A program made the translations under genes and the position numbers. Positions 13,086-28,000 of a stretch of DNA of 64,000 nucleotides are shown piece by piece. Within the stretch, counting starts at the first letter, position 1. Each line of letters begins with the position of its first letter. Below the pieces are notes generated by a model, which did no database searches, was not told where the DNA came from, and was given only the letters and a program-made list of their open reading frames with translations. Source of the stretch: Pithys albifrons albifrons (taxonomy: Eukaryota > Chordata > Aves > Passeriformes > Thamnophilidae); NCBI RefSeq assembly GCF_047495875.1, contig NC_092472.1, forward strand, positions 900,849 through 964,848. Direction: 5' to 3'.

Positions 13086-16000
13086 TGTCACTTGGTATTC
13101 TCACCCTGTGATGCAGCCCAGCAGCTCTGAAGGGTGAGCACAGGACACAGTTCACCAGGGCTGCCAGGCTGAAACCAAACCTGCACAGCTTGTTTTGGGG
13201 AGGTGGTGTAGCATCTACCATTAGCCTTTGGTGTGTGAATGGTGACTATTGGATGCGGCACAGAAGCAAACTGTAAATAAGTGTATGCTCTGAGGACAAG
13301 GCCAACATTGCACAGTAGTTTTATTCCTTCTTATGGGGATCTTCCTCCTGGTACTTTGCACAAGTTCACTGACAGGTAGAGGTGTGCTCTGACACATGCA
13401 AATTCCTGTGGTAACTGCTCTGGAGCTCTGCCAGAGCATCTGGGCACCAACAGTCCTGTGGGGACATATTGGTCAGTACTTTTCCAGATGCCACATAACT
13501 TTTTCAGAGGTGTGTGATGATCTGACGTGACCACAGATGTGGCAATAAATAGGGTCTTTAAGGACACCAGACATTTTCTCTCTGTCAGATAGTTATCAGT
13601 CTCATACCCAAGGGCATGTTCTCCATCAGCTCACAAGCATTTCAATGACTTTTTATTGGTTTATATGTGCTAGGGCTGAAGGTGCTTCATACTGTAACAA
13701 ACATAAACTAAAAAATCATGAGTGAAAATGTCAGATTTCTTCCTCTTTTTTTTTTTTTTTAATATTGGTTTCATGTGTGGATTCCCTGGTAGACAGGTTT
13801 ATGACCCTGATACAGATCAAGATCAAGGATGACCCTGAGAAGGAGTGGCCTGAAACCTGTTCTATCCCAGATGCCCAATCTGGCATCAGTGTGGGTCCAG
13901 TCCAGAGCCTCTGGAAGGCCAGTGTCAGCTCCCTCTCACACAGAGGGCTGGGAGCTCTGCAGGGAGCACCAAATGAGCTGTGGGAATGCTCTTAAGACCT
14001 TTTCTATCCTTTGAAATGCAAACCTGAGGGTAAGTCTGCAGTTTCTTTTTTTCCCTTTAAAATATTTTCAGTCTTTTGGGAAACCTCTATCATATAAAAT
14101 GTCTTTCCTTTTCCTTATTTCCACAGTGCTCAAAACAATCTGCTCCAAAGGTAAACATTTCAGAGCATGCTTCAGTAAAATGTAAGGTGTGTGTTGTGTT
14201 ACCGTTCAAACTTATTTTTGAAGACCTCTGTGTTAATGCCCTCAAAAGAAAGTGCAGCAATGTTTTTGTTCAGGCTATTTACATCCCATCAGAGCTCAGA
14301 GCTGAGTTAATGTTTCACCTTAGACTGCAGTAAATCACATCAAACAGCATTTCCTTGTTCCCAGCGTAGCAGCAGTTACCCTTTTACTTCGTCCACACTG
14401 CTCTGTTGTGCTGATACAGGAAAAAAACATTGCTTAATCCCTTTTAATGACAATGGAGACTATTTTTAAACACAAAATATATTTCTTTACTGTATTGCCT
14501 GTTGCTGAGGCATTTTTTAAGACTACTAAGCCTCAACCCATGCTAGGTAGTGAGAGCTGACAAACCTACCACCCCTGTTTTATAAGTTACATAGAAAGCT
14601 AAGCCCATGCAAACTTCGGGGTGATTTTCCCACCTCCTTTTGTTTCACCCCAAAGCAGGAAATGCTTGCTCCTTGGACATTAATGTTGGAAATTCCCAAA
14701 GTGCTCTATAAGGAAGCTTTTCAGAAAGGTCCTTTGCAGTGGAGATCCCACCCACACACCTGGGCTCGATGCAGCTGACAAGGCTGTACCTGAGGGACCT
14801 TCTGCCAAAGAGCAGCTCCTGCTGGACCTCCTCAGCTGAGCAGCTCTGGAACTGGGGGTCACCTGTAACAGAGGGCAAGAATCTCAGGTAAGGTATTTAT
14901 CTGCTCTTTTTCACTCATCTGCTGGGAGCACACATATCCCACAGGAAAAATGGGAAGGTAAGGTCCTCCATGAGCCAGAACTCCTCAGCAAGAATTACTG
15001 TTCTTCAATAGTGAAAATAGTAATAGAAATTGTTGTCTTATAACCAACATCCTGAGTGCTGGAGTGTGTCTGTGTCAGAATGGGAACACAGAGGGTTTGG
15101 AATTGGCAATGTTGCTGCAATGCTTGGGGAGATCCTCCTGTTCCAAGGCACTGTGGCTGCTCCAGTGGAGACACTGCTGTGCCACGGGGGCATGGATCCC
15201 ACTGGTCAGTGCCATCTCATTTGCAGAGAAGTTTGAATCACTCAGATAGTAATTCAAAGTGTTCATCCAAGTGTTTTGGCTTCTTTTTTTTCTTAAAAAT
15301 ATTCCCCACCCCCCTCCTGACAGAACAATATAACAACATAGGCCTAGGTCCTTTGGGGGGAAAGTAAAATAAAATGGTCTTTTCATGAAATTCCTTTTAT
15401 GCCTGTGTTGTTCAGAACAAATCCAAAGCCCAGGCACTACCAATAGAGATAACTTTCCATCTCTTGAACATGCAAACTACAAACTAGTACTTATTGCAGC
15501 TCATCTAATGAGTACATCTTGATCTGATCTGCTGTCTTGGAGTGTATTTCATCCTGTTAACATAAAAACATGCGATTATTTCCAATAGATCCTAATCTAC
15601 TGCAGTTAAAATATCTGCCCAGCTTTTGACAGCTGAAGTCACTTTTATGGATGAAATATTTATTTAAGAAGTTTGAGAGCAAAGAGGAATGACATCATAT
15701 CAGGTAAGAGCTCTGGCCAAAGATTAAACCAGATTTCTGCATTAATCTGAGATAGTAACAACACATTATGTACTTCAAACTGAGTGTCCAGCTAATTGTC
15801 TATTCCCAAACTCATTCCTGTATCTGACAAGAGAAGTGGTTAAACCCACTTTTTTACATTCAAAGTGTATCTTTTACCTTTAAAATGAAGTTTGAAAGCT
15901 GTGCAGGAGCCTGAGCATGAACATCGGGTGGTGATGTGCACACAGATAAAATGTTTTCAGCTTATAATAGGCAATGTCATAATGGAAATAATTAAATGGG

Positions 16001-19000
16001 GTTTCAGATTGGAAACAAGCATGACTGATGCTCGTCCAGAACTTTTGCTCTTGCTTGAAATGTTGCTTTGGTTCTGGCATTAGCAGCACTGGCACATTAG
16101 CCCTGCTCAGAACACAGCAGTGTTGGTGACAGAGCATTTGCCGTGTGCACAGCTTGTTTCTCAAAGGGCAGCTGGAACCTGCAGGCTGTTCCACAGCAAG
16201 AACTGCCTCTCCACGAGTCATGGGCAGTGTTGGGTAAGGTGCTGCACCAGCAACTCTGAGGGTTGCCCAGGGCTGCCCCAGTGGGCAGAGCTACACCTGC
16301 AGGCACAGCAGCTGGGCAGACCCATGGCCTGGCTGCCCTGGGCAGCCCCAGGCACACAGCTGTGCCCTGCCCTCCCCTCAACAGTGAGGATGGCATTTGA
16401 GGTAAAGGGACCACAGGGCTCTGTGTTTTATTGGTTTCCAATTAAGCAATTAAACACACTTTCTCACTGGGAAGAAAAAATTGCCGTGTTGGGTCTACCA
16501 AAAAATACAGCCCCACTAATGGCATCTCTCATAACTGTGGGTTTTAACCTGTGGGAGGAACCTGCTGCATTGAAGTCCCCTTTTGAGTGCAGCAGCAAAC
16601 AACAGAGATGATGGGGGGACAGAGCTGTGTACTGAGGGCGTTGGTGTGTCCTGTTCTGCTCCCATGGGGCACATGAGGAAGGGGAGGGAAGGGTCACTCC
16701 CCAGATTACACCTTCCCTGGCAAAGGCCTCAGCCTTTGATGGTGATGGGTGACCTGCACTGCAGCCAGGGCTGGGGAGCACAGCCAGGGACCAGCACCTC
16801 GGGCAAGCACAGACCAAAGCAGTTCCTGTGCAGTCCAAGTCAGGTTTGAGGTTTGTGTTTGCTTTATCATTTCACCCAAAAAGAGCATACTGGTAACGAC
16901 TGAGTGGTTTGTTTTCTCTGTTGCTGTAGACACTGTCGTCAAGCCACAGAGTTTGCTGTAAATAAGTCTACAGTATAAAATGGCATTTCTTTTCTCACAT
17001 TGTCAGTTTTCTGCTTCCTCTTTCTAGCCTGACTTTCAGGCATTTATTTTCGAAATATACAGATAATATATATATTACAGATAATATAGACAGATAAGTT
17101 ATGCTGTGGTCTGGCTTGGCAGTCCCCTTAAATGCTGGAATGAGGCAGGAATACTGTTGGTGTGATGGCACTTGGCTTCAGATCACTGGTGTAGCTGTAC
17201 CCCCACCTTGCTCTGCCTATGGTTGGGGTAGTCTTTGGCAATAGCCCCATCCTGATCCCTCCTTGTAGCACAAGTGGGTGTTGCTGCTGTGTTAAGCTGC
17301 CAGGAGCCCAATGCACAGCTACAGAAAATAAACTTGCCACCAGCTGTTTGATTTATCTGCATTTTCTAACGCAGCAATTAATCCTGCTTTTGGGAGACAG
17401 AACCAAAGCAGCAAGCAGGCTGCACATCCAGATCAGAGCTGATAATGTATTTCTCCCTCTGTGGCTCTGTACTAGCACAGAGATCACCCTATTAAGGAAT
17501 AATCTCGCAGAGCATTATCCGCCCCAGCGAGGATCATCGTCGCTGCGGAAGAGCTGAGCCTGGCAGAGCTCCGGACAGAGCGGGACCCAGAGGTGCCAGG
17601 GACAGAAGGGAGTGGCAGCAGGGGTGTGCAGGACGTGCTCACCCACTGCTGCTCTCCCCAGAAGCCCCGAGGATGCAACCTGCTGCTCAGGGCTGGCAAG
17701 TCACTGCTCTAACCTTACATTTTGCCAAATTGCTTTGAAACTCATTATTGCTGCACAGATACACTTTCTGGCCATCTGAAGAGCTCAGTGGCCCTAAATG
17801 TGGCACAGCCCTGTGTGGTGGCTGGTGGTGTCACCCGTGAGTGAGCATTGGCCACTGAGGCCAGCACGTGGGGCTGGTGGCTGCATGCAACTGGTAAATG
17901 TGAAGCTGGGGGGAAAGGGAGGCAGGAGTGAGTTTTCTGAGGAGCAGCACATGGAAAATGGTGCTCACAGGTGCCAGTGGATGCCCAGGGGCCTCATGGT
18001 AGCACAGGCACCACAATGGGCTCTCAGTCCTGGGGCTGTGAGGATCGGTGAGGAGGGAAGCAAGGGAGCTGATCTGGCCACTGCTTGTCTCTGCCCCACC
18101 CTGAGCAGGATGCATCCTCTCCCTGTCTGCACACTCTCTTTATCTCAGTTTCTCTGGAGAGTTGCTTTAAATTTATCCCAGCCCTCAGGGAGCTAAGAAG
18201 AGAATGCAGAAGCTGCAGGTAAAAACTACAGCACACAAGCACCATTCCTGCTGGGAGGGTTTGTGTCACCATCTCACTGATACACTCATTGCAAATGCAA
18301 CACATACATGTGCAAAGTCAGTGCAGCAAAGAGAAGACACAGAGGAGGAGGCCCAGGCAAGGCCCCTGAGCCACTTGCAAAATTCCTTGTGTTTATGGGT
18401 TTCTGTGTGTGACTTCTGATGAAATTTTCCTCCATCTAAGGCAAAAGAATAAGCCAAATCTATGGTCTCTTCTACAAACCTCTCTGTTTCAGTCAAGTGG
18501 AATCTGTATGGCTGTTTTTTCATCACAAATTGTGTACTTTGTGTATATCTTGCAGTTCAGGGCTGTTCATGTACGTACAGAGCGAAAAGTAAAAACCAGA
18601 AATATTGCATCCACTTTGAGGGATGCTCTGATGTTCTTAAGTGATGGCCAAGAAAGTCATGTGATCACTTAACCAGCAAACAACAGGTTCTCAAAATTTA
18701 AAATCTCGTTAAATCGATACCTGAGCAAAAAGAAAAGACAGACTTTGTCTTCCACAGGGTATTCCTGTTTATTACTACTGCAGAAGGCATCCATTTACCT
18801 GCCCTGTCTTAGGAGTGTGTGTGTGTTTATGTTGAATTTTGAGCTAAGGCACATCCTTTGGGGAAATGCTGTCATGCTTCTCTCTCAGTGCAGCACACCC
18901 AGGTGTGCTCCATCCTGCTGCATGGACACAGCTCTGCACATCCCGTAGGCAGTGATGCCTGTCAGGTCCCACCAGGCAGCATTACCTGCACATCTCTTGT

Positions 19001-22000
19001 CTCACTTCTGTGGAGGGTGGTTTGATCCTTAAGGTCTATGCAGATGGAGCAAACAGGCTGTGCTCACCTGAGACAGTCGCTTTCTGAAGGGAGGCACTGA
19101 AACCAGAACAGGCTCTGTGTCTGTAGGATCTCCAAGTCTGGGGCCAAAGATGTAAATGGTGGGAGCACACCTAACAGCCAGACAAGGTGTTGCAGTGCTC
19201 TGGATTCAGCTTGCCAGGTCAGAGATTGGTAGAAGGATGCAAAGCTGTAATGCTCTTGTTGAAACATCTGGGGCCTTTGGTGTGAGTTTCAGCTCTCATT
19301 AACCGTGGTGCTCTGGCTTTCCCATCAGTATGGAGAGGGCAGATGCCATGTTGGGGATGGGCTGATGAATGGGCTGTGCCTGTTTTCTCTTTTGTTGAAA
19401 TGACAGACACCTGTTGAGTCTGAAGCTTTATGGATGGACACCTGGTGAACTTTGAGGCACAGGAGAGTAGGAGATGGGGTGTTTCCAGCTGAAATGCTAC
19501 TGCTGAAAGAACCACACTATGGCAGGCCTCGGGGTGTGGATGTTGTATGGGCTGGGCTGGAGCCTGGGTGACCTGGGGCAGGTGAGAGAACAGTAGCACT
19601 GGGCTGGCCTGGCCTCTCTTCTCAGCATATTGCAGAAACAGTTCCACCAAGTGTTGCCTGTGTTACCTACGCCTGAGTGAGTACTGGCCAGGGAGCTGCT
19701 CAGAGCATCAGACAGTTCTGCAGGGGTGAAAGGTGGCTGCTCTGTGCCCTGTGCCCCAGAGCAGCTCCAGGCTCCCCACAGCATGGGCAACAGCACCATG
19801 TGGCAGTTCTTTGCAGAGGGAGCTTTGTGCCCCAGAGGAGCAGCTTCTGGGGGGCAGTTCTGGCCCTGCTTCCACTGCCTGGAGTCCAGGTGTCTTCCCA
19901 GTGCTAGCAGCAAGTAAGAGAGCTCCTTTTTGCCAAAATTCAACCTCAGGGCAAGGCGGAATGACTCCCTCCAGCCCCAGGGATCCAGATGAAGTTTCCC
20001 AGAGCTGGTGGGCTGTGCCCTGTCAGCAGAGATGGGAGCAGTGCCACCATCCTGTCCCTCCCTGTGTCCTTCACTGTGCCCTGTGCCTGCAGGGATGTGT
20101 TGCCAATGGTGCTGGGCATCCCTCTGTAGCAGAAATCTGCATCTTTGCAGAAGTGAAATCATGAACCCAGAGCAAGAAATTGTAACAGTTTTCCAGATAT
20201 TCCCCCCTCCCTTCCAAAAGAGGTGCCTTGAGTTTAAAACAAAGTAGTCCATTTAAAACAAAAGACTAATGAATATGGTAGCCCTTCCTCTTTTGCAAGT
20301 TTAAGCCCCTCATCTTTCCTCTGAAAACAGCTCTAAATCATTTTATTTGCAAGCCCTAAGCAGGAATTTGTATTCATGGTAAGACATTTATTGAGTTAAT
20401 TTGTTTAAGGCTGGGGCATAATTTCTAATAGTGGAGGAGTCCCTAGGCCCAGTGCAATTGTCTCCCTGATAGGGCATTAATATTTTAAGGGGTTATAATA
20501 CTCTGTCAATTGATCTGCATCTTTTAGGGAGTAGGTTAGCAGTTATTGATGGTCACTCGTCTGAAGGATTAGCTTAAATAAAGCTGGTGCTCGGTAGACC
20601 AGTGCCTGCCCCTCTGGGCTGTGTCCCACACCAGCAGGGAAGGTGCCCAGGGCCTGGGGCAATGGATCTGAATGGAATGTGGAGGGAAAATAACTCAGTG
20701 CACATCTGGAGGGTGATACTGCTCTGCAGCCCCAGGCTCAGAGAATGGCATGGGGGAAGACAGTGCTGCTTTCCTGTGGGTGGCAGCTCTGCAGGAGAGA
20801 TGTGAGACTGGGTGTGATCTGAGCAAGGAGATGGATTGGGTATGATCTGAGAGAGGAGGTGCTGGCACATGTCCTGCAGGGAGCTTGTTCATCTTGCCAG
20901 ATAGTCTGTTACTGATGATACTCAAGAGACAAATAACTTGACCTCCAAGTACGTTCATTTCTCTGTTCTTAGAAGTGGGGAACATTTATGCTATTTCTTG
21001 AGTTATTTAAAAACAGGATAATTCCAAGTAAAAGAAATCTTGCTTGTTTTATACTGCTGTATGACACTAACAAACACGGCCTTTAAAAACAAAGTAATGT
21101 GGAAACCAGATGAAATACCTTTTGGTAAAAACCTGTCTCAGGAAAGGCATGATGGGACCACTGTGGCTTGGACAGAGTTGACCAGGGCATGTTCAGACCC
21201 TTCAAGCCCAGGCTGAGGGTACTGAACTCAGTACTGAACTATCCCATTTGGGAGTGCCATGGCATAAGATGGGGGACAGTGTGAGCTGCAAAGCTGCTGC
21301 CAAACTGTTGGCAAGTTCTGACAAACCTGAAAGGATACCAAGGTGCTTTCAGAGCCTGTCACCTCATGTCTGGTATTTTGGGTGGACTAGCTTTTAAGTT
21401 TTTATCCCCCTCAGAAAGACCCAGTTGGTAGGAAGCACTGACTGCAGGAACCTGAGTGACAATTGAGACCATTTGAAGGTGGCTGTGTGGGGCCACAGCT
21501 CTGCCCCTTGGACAGTGGCACACAGCCCCTGTGCACATGGAGCAGAGGCAAACAGCAAGTGGGTCACTTGGATTCAAAGCAATGTCTTAGTGGCAACTGC
21601 TTTGGACCAGTCAGTCACAGCTCTTCAGTACTGTGTTTTCTTCTAACTACTGTCCAGAAGTGACTTTGTTTGTGTAAGGAGCTCTTTGCAGCTGTAAGGT
21701 CACCCAGGTAATGGGCACATGGGGACTGGGCTGCCAATCATGCAGCCAGGTAATCCTGCCATGCCAAAGCACTGTGACAGCATTACAAGTGTTATAAAGA
21801 AAGCTAAACTGTTCATACTAAGCTGCAGTGGCCTGTTGTGGGTGTCTTCACTGGCTTTGAGTATAAGGTTTTATTTATTCCTGTATAAATTATACCTCTT
21901 AATTCAACAGATAACAGTTAAATTCTAAAAGCTAAATTCTGCCCCATCAAATGCTCGCACTTTGTGTTTCTGTGTGCATGGCTTATCTTTGATATTGAGC

Positions 22001-25000
22001 ATTTATTGAGATAAAATGAATCTTGGTGTGCAAGGACATGCAGCTGCAGTGTAGCTTTGACTGTGCTGCCTGCAAGATCAAAATAAATGTGCTGGGTGAA
22101 AGTGGGCTATGGAGGTCCTTAAGATATTACATGGCTGATTTTCCCCTAAAACTTACTGTGGGGAGGAGTGTTTCACTGCCCTGCAGAACCTCAGACTACT
22201 AGATGTGTAAGATGAATGATTATGTCTGAACAATGCTCCTTGAGGCCCCATCTCCCATTTTTTCTTCACATGCTCATTTGTTAGCACGTTGTCAGACCTT
22301 CAGTTCCTGCGTCACTGGCAGCTCTGCTCACCCTCCTCCCCCCTTCACCCCGCAGGATCCTTTCCCTCCCGGGCAGGTGCTGCTGGGGCAGACACAGCCC
22401 TCCCTGCTCGTGCTCTGGAGGGCAGGTGCTCAGCCAGAGCAGAGACAAGATAAAGTGATCCTGTCCATCACTGCTTTACTCCTTGGAGAGGGCAGCGAGT
22501 CCCTGCTGCCTTTCCTGCTGCAGGGCTGGGCCAGGGCACGTATCAACTGCTCGGCTGGATGAATTCCCTGCAGATCCCCCCACGGGCACAGGGCAAAAAC
22601 CTGCCAGCACAGCACTGCAGGGGAAACTGGTTCCCTTTGTCAGTGCCATCAAAGATGGCCAAGGACAGTAATCCCATCTGCACAGCTTGTTTTACATTTA
22701 CCTGCTACCTGGAAGCTTGGAAGAAAAATTTCCACATGTTCACTGAGGACTTTGTGGCCATATGTTTGCTGTAGCCTTTTGGTGTATTGGCCATGCCCTT
22801 GGTCTGATATACTGTGAAAATAATCAGATGACTGATGTGTTTCCTCTATGTGCCTTTGTCTTTCTGTCCCTCTATTCCATTCACTCTGAATGACACACTC
22901 TCATTCATTCTTTCCAAACTCTTTTCACATGAGAATCTTTCTGTAACAAGACCTTTTATGTCCCATTTCCTCCTCTAGCACGCTCAGAACTGAGCAGAGC
23001 ACTTAGTAAAGATCCTCAGTAAACCACCTCTGCTTTATTTACTGTGCTGTTTATATACTGTACTATTTATATAATGTGCTGTGTACCTGTAGTTGTTACC
23101 CTCTTCTTTCCACGTGCAGTTTGCAGGTACTCAGGGGACACCTCTTTGTGTCCTGGGAGGGAGTTAATCTTGAGCACACACACCTCACCTGATTGGAAGG
23201 AGTGTAATTATGTCTCACATAAAATACTTGCACATACACAATGGACAAGCCACAGAGAGCAGAACTGCCGTGGTGGGAGGGACTGTACATACAGGGTTAC
23301 AGTCACAGGGCTGGCAACAGAGAGCAGCAAAATCATTGAAAGCAGCGTGGCTGGGCTGTGATCTGTCTGCTGTCGGAGAAGGGCAGGTGACCTCTTTGCC
23401 CCTGAGCCCAGCCTGCACTGAGGGGCAGCTTTGCCACCCGACTGAAGCCTGAAGGCACTGCCCATCGTGCCGGAGCTCGCAGATCTGCAGCCACGGGGGA
23501 GTGACAATTGCAGGCAAGTTTAGATTAGACCTAGACTCAAGGTATCCAGTGCAGGAGAAAAAGAGCTGCCTGGAGCATGCCAAATTTCTGTATGAAATTG
23601 TAATTATTCATAAATATTATGAAGGTTGTATTTGTTCAAATGAATTGCCCAAACAGAAGTCAAACTTGATGTTTTGGAAGAAATAGTTATTTCATGTAAG
23701 TAAATCTCAGAATTCCTAGTTTTTATTTATAATTTAAGAATTTCTGTGTGCATTTAAGGAGTTCAGGTGTGCAAGCTGCAGCAGGACTGTGTACCATGTT
23801 GGAGGAGCAGATGTGAGCATAATCTACCACTTCCCATGAGCAGCTTGAAGGATGAGACTTTATATCTTGAATGCATTACCCCAGCCTGGGTTAAACATTC
23901 TTACAGAAAGACTGAATCTAGCTTTATGCCAACCCCTGTATCTTAGAGTTGCTTCTGGCTTTCACTGGCACAAATAAGGAAGGGACCAGGCCTGTGGTTT
24001 ATGGGGTGTCATAAATGGCAACCCAGGGTCCCCCCTCTCCCATACTAAGACAGTACTATGTATAAAGGGTATGGATATGATGTACATACCACTCATGGTA
24101 CCAGAGGGTATGAAACAAGGAGTGGGCTCTGTATCTGTAAGTTATCTGGTGTTGGTTTTTCTCACATATCCTGGGATGCTCTCTGGGGGTGCCAGTGGCC
24201 TGTGGGTGCAGGTGCTGCTCCCTGTCACCTGCTGTGGGGGGCTGGTCCTGCACAGCACTGAGGTCAGCGTTGTCCAAACACAAGGGAGTCATCTCAGCAC
24301 TGCCCCAAACACAGGGGGATCACCTCAGCTATGCCTAAACACAGGGGGATCACCTCAGCCTTGCTTCCTGCTCCTGGAATGGAGAGGTCATTTTTCATGT
24401 GATGTAATGACAGTGACATGGATGGAAAGAATCTGTTTTGTTACCAAGAACAGAAGTTCACACGGGGTCTTGAAGGATTTCTGCAGGTACCATGAAGTGA
24501 CCTTTTTAACTGTCCATGGTCCCAGATAACCACTCAGGGCTACTGTGACACAGCAAACAGCAGAAGGAAGCATTCGCTGTCTGTGCCTGAGCAGGCAGCT
24601 CTCAGCTCTGGGGTCACCCTGCCACAGCCAACACATGCCTTGCTGGTGCCTGGGCTGCTACTGTGCCTGCTCTGGAACACAACTCTTGCTCTGCCAGGCA
24701 AAAACTGGCCACATAATGATCTTCTAGGATTGGTCAAGTTAACAAACAACCTGGTTGAGTTTATATTTTCCTAGACAGGGAAACCAGCAGAACATAAAGA
24801 ATTTCATCTCCAACCAAAGCAGAAACTTTCTGAAGTTTTGACAGAATGCAAAAACATGATAGACTTCAGTTAATATGAGACATTCCTTTAAACCCCAAAT
24901 TATGTGCTTTGGTTTACCTTCTCTTATTTCACACACTGGAAGCCTTTTCTCAAAGATCTTGTTTTAGGCAGAAAATATGACAGGCATGAAAAGAGATTTT

Positions 25001-28000
25001 TGAAGGTAAAAGATCAGGAACAGTCTCACTGTTACCAACCCATGGGTACAGATGCTGTTTCCAGGTTCTCCCACGCCCTTTACTTCCATCAGCTTCTAAT
25101 GTTCCCTTTTGTCCTGAACAGGCAAGGATCGACTTCACTTATCTGTTGACACATGGCAGGATCCCACCAGCTCTCTGCTTCTGTGATAATCGGATTTGTT
25201 CTTTCTGAATTTATTTTAATGTCAAATAACTAAGGTTTCCAGTAAGTGGCTTGTATCAAAAGGTGCAAAAATGTTTCCCTGTAGTTAACTCAATTCTCTT
25301 CCTTGTAGTTGCTTTGGATTTTCTTCTGGTCTGCAAAAGTATATATTCAGCATTCAAAAATTTTAAAATGTAGTAATTATTTTTTTCTTGGAAGAAAAAC
25401 CTTTAAAGTTTAAAGTATTTCAAATTAAAGTTTAAAATGGAGAAAATTAAGAGGCCAAATAATTTCCAAGACTTTAATTTTCAGTTGATCTAATGATTTG
25501 TGTGGTCAAAAGTTAAAATTTGAACAGTCCTCATAATATATCATGAGCATGCCTGATTTCTCACAGCAGCTGTCATGCCATGAACCTTTCCTTACCAAAT
25601 CCTGCCCATGCACTTCCCCAGAGAAGTTGTCCTTCAGGATCAGACAACTGCTCACAGTTCAGGCTGGGCAAAGGAGTAACAAAAAAAGAAACATTACAAA
25701 AAGAGAGAACGTGATATCTGGCTTAAATCACTCAAAACCTCTTCTAGATAAACAAATATGTTGAGTAGCAAGTGACATCTTGGCAAAGCCAACAGTCTGA
25801 TCGCAGAGTGTGTGATGCTTTGTGCCTCTCCCATAACTGTGTACTTGGATGTGGCAATGATTCTATTTCTGCCAGTTGCCAAGGAAAGCTCAGCACAGCA
25901 CAGGGCAGCCCTGAGGCTCCATCAGAGGATGGTGGAGGGATGTTTTCTCCCAAGAAGTTATTCTGCAGGACATTCAGGCAGCAAAAGGGGAGCCTGTGAC
26001 TCTCCTCTCCCTGCATCCCCTTTGCTGTGTGCTGGTCACACTGATATTGGATGAGCAACATGACTGGACCTGGGCAGAGGCTGCCAGGGCTGTGCTGCTC
26101 CCCTGGCACAGAGCCATGGCACAGCCCAACAGTGCACAGCTCCATGTCTGGGGTGAAAACAAGCACCCTCATGTGATGGCTGTCAAACCTTGTCCTAGGA
26201 ATCAAAGCACTTGGGAAAACACTCCAGTGAAATTGCCTGAAATTTTCGTATATGGTCTCACTTGTTTGGTTCAGGCAGGCTGAGTTTTCAGGAGTGAGGG
26301 TGTCCTGGGTGCTGTGGGGCCTGTGCAAGGCCAGAGGGGCACAGGCTGTCCAGGGACTGCTTGCACCCATTGTGCCCATGACCCCTGCCCATGGCACACA
26401 CAGCCTGGGGGGGTTACCTGAAGAGCTTTCACTCCCAGAGAAATAATTTCCCTACAGGGAAAATAGAACAGACAAATTAGGCCTGAAAATCTTAAAATTT
26501 TGTTATAAATAGAGGCATAACCTAAATGGACAAATTAAATGCAATCTGGTTTCATTTCAGGATTTGTTTGTCTTCTCTGTCTCACCCATCCAGCCTTCAT
26601 TCTGAGATGCACAATGCCCGTGCTGCATGTTCTGCAGTCAGAGACAATTTACTTCAGTAATGTTTGACCTTGTGAATTATGATCTCAAGCCCAGTAAATG
26701 GCTCACGTGGGCTTGGTTTTTGGGGTGGCATTTTAGCTTCCCATAAATGCTCCCTTTGCCGGGCACTGGATAGTCACTGGCCAGTGGAAAATCAGAGAAT
26801 GTGCCAATCTGCTGCTGTGTGCAGTGACAAGGATGGCAGGTGGAAGGGGAGGAAGGGCTCCCTGGTCAGGCCCTTACATCTGGGAAGGAGTTTGTCACTC
26901 TGGGTTACACTGGCAGTGCTGCACAGGAGCCTGGGTATCACTTCAGGCCCCGTCAGGTGAGTGTGTAGATCTCTCTTACCTCACACCCCATTCCCGATAA
27001 ACAGAATTACTCAAGCTGCCAGTGATTTTTCCTCCTTTTTTTTGTTTTCACTCCTACCACCCCTCCAAAGGCAGAGGAATAAAGCAGGATTAAGGAAGCA
27101 CAGTCTGAACTGTAGTGGCAGATGCATACTGTTGCTGGTGGATGGTTTAACAAAGCATTGTTTCACAAAATTCTCTGGAAGTGGACACAGGCTTCCACAG
27201 ACAACTCTAACAGGATCTATTTTGCCATAATACTTGCACCTTTTGATAATTTTCACAGCCAGTAGGGAGAGCTGAGTGGGCAAGTTCTCAAGGTTTTCCT
27301 TCTGAGTCTACATAATGACTGATTTTTTATAGCTTTGGCATTGGAAACAACTTTGGCACCAGTAGTACTGCTCTTCTGTATTGTCTGGGCCATGCTTTCA
27401 CTGGCCAGACACAAATGTCCACATTAAACTGTGTTTAACAGTATATTTTTCTATTAGAATTAAATCCTTTACTGGACAGAGAAACATAAATACATAATCT
27501 TATTATATTTTCGTCACACTATATTGTACTGGAAATCTCTGATGAAAGCTCCTGTCCTGCAAAAGCAGAATTCCTATTGTATTAAACAATACACTCTGGA
27601 CATTGATGTCCCTTTTTCTTGCCCAGGGGTACTTTGGCATGCCCTGTTTCCAGCTCTCTTCAGTACCTATAGATCTCTCTTTCACTGCCTTGCAGTCTTT
27701 CATGTATATCCTGTCTTTACAGTCATCCTGTGAAAAACAGATGGTCATGAGGGATACTCATGAGGTGTTCCTCTCTGAAAGTCATGAATTCTCATACTTG
27801 TACTAAAGTCTAATTTGTAAAATTAACTTCTTTTTAGAAGTTCTTCTTTAAACTACCTGGACTAATCCTCCTTCTTTTCCATCAAAATTGTGGTCTGACA
27901 GTGCTGTGAGTGAGGAGCACTTGTCAGCATCTGTAAATATCTGAACACCACGTTCAAAGAACAGGCTAGAAGTGCAAACCTTGTTGGGAATTCAGATGTT

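Noticed and set aside
12257..13221. Long open frames on both strands (210-284 residues) of GDTA-, LLGT- or SVPS-type repeats
   Set aside because: They arise because the 12-bp minisatellite unit is divisible by three and has no stop codon. There is no start context, domain or splice support.
19497..20252. 251-codon minus frame
   Set aside because: No signal peptide, domain or family resemblance. Overlapping + frames of similar size show it is a GC-composition effect.
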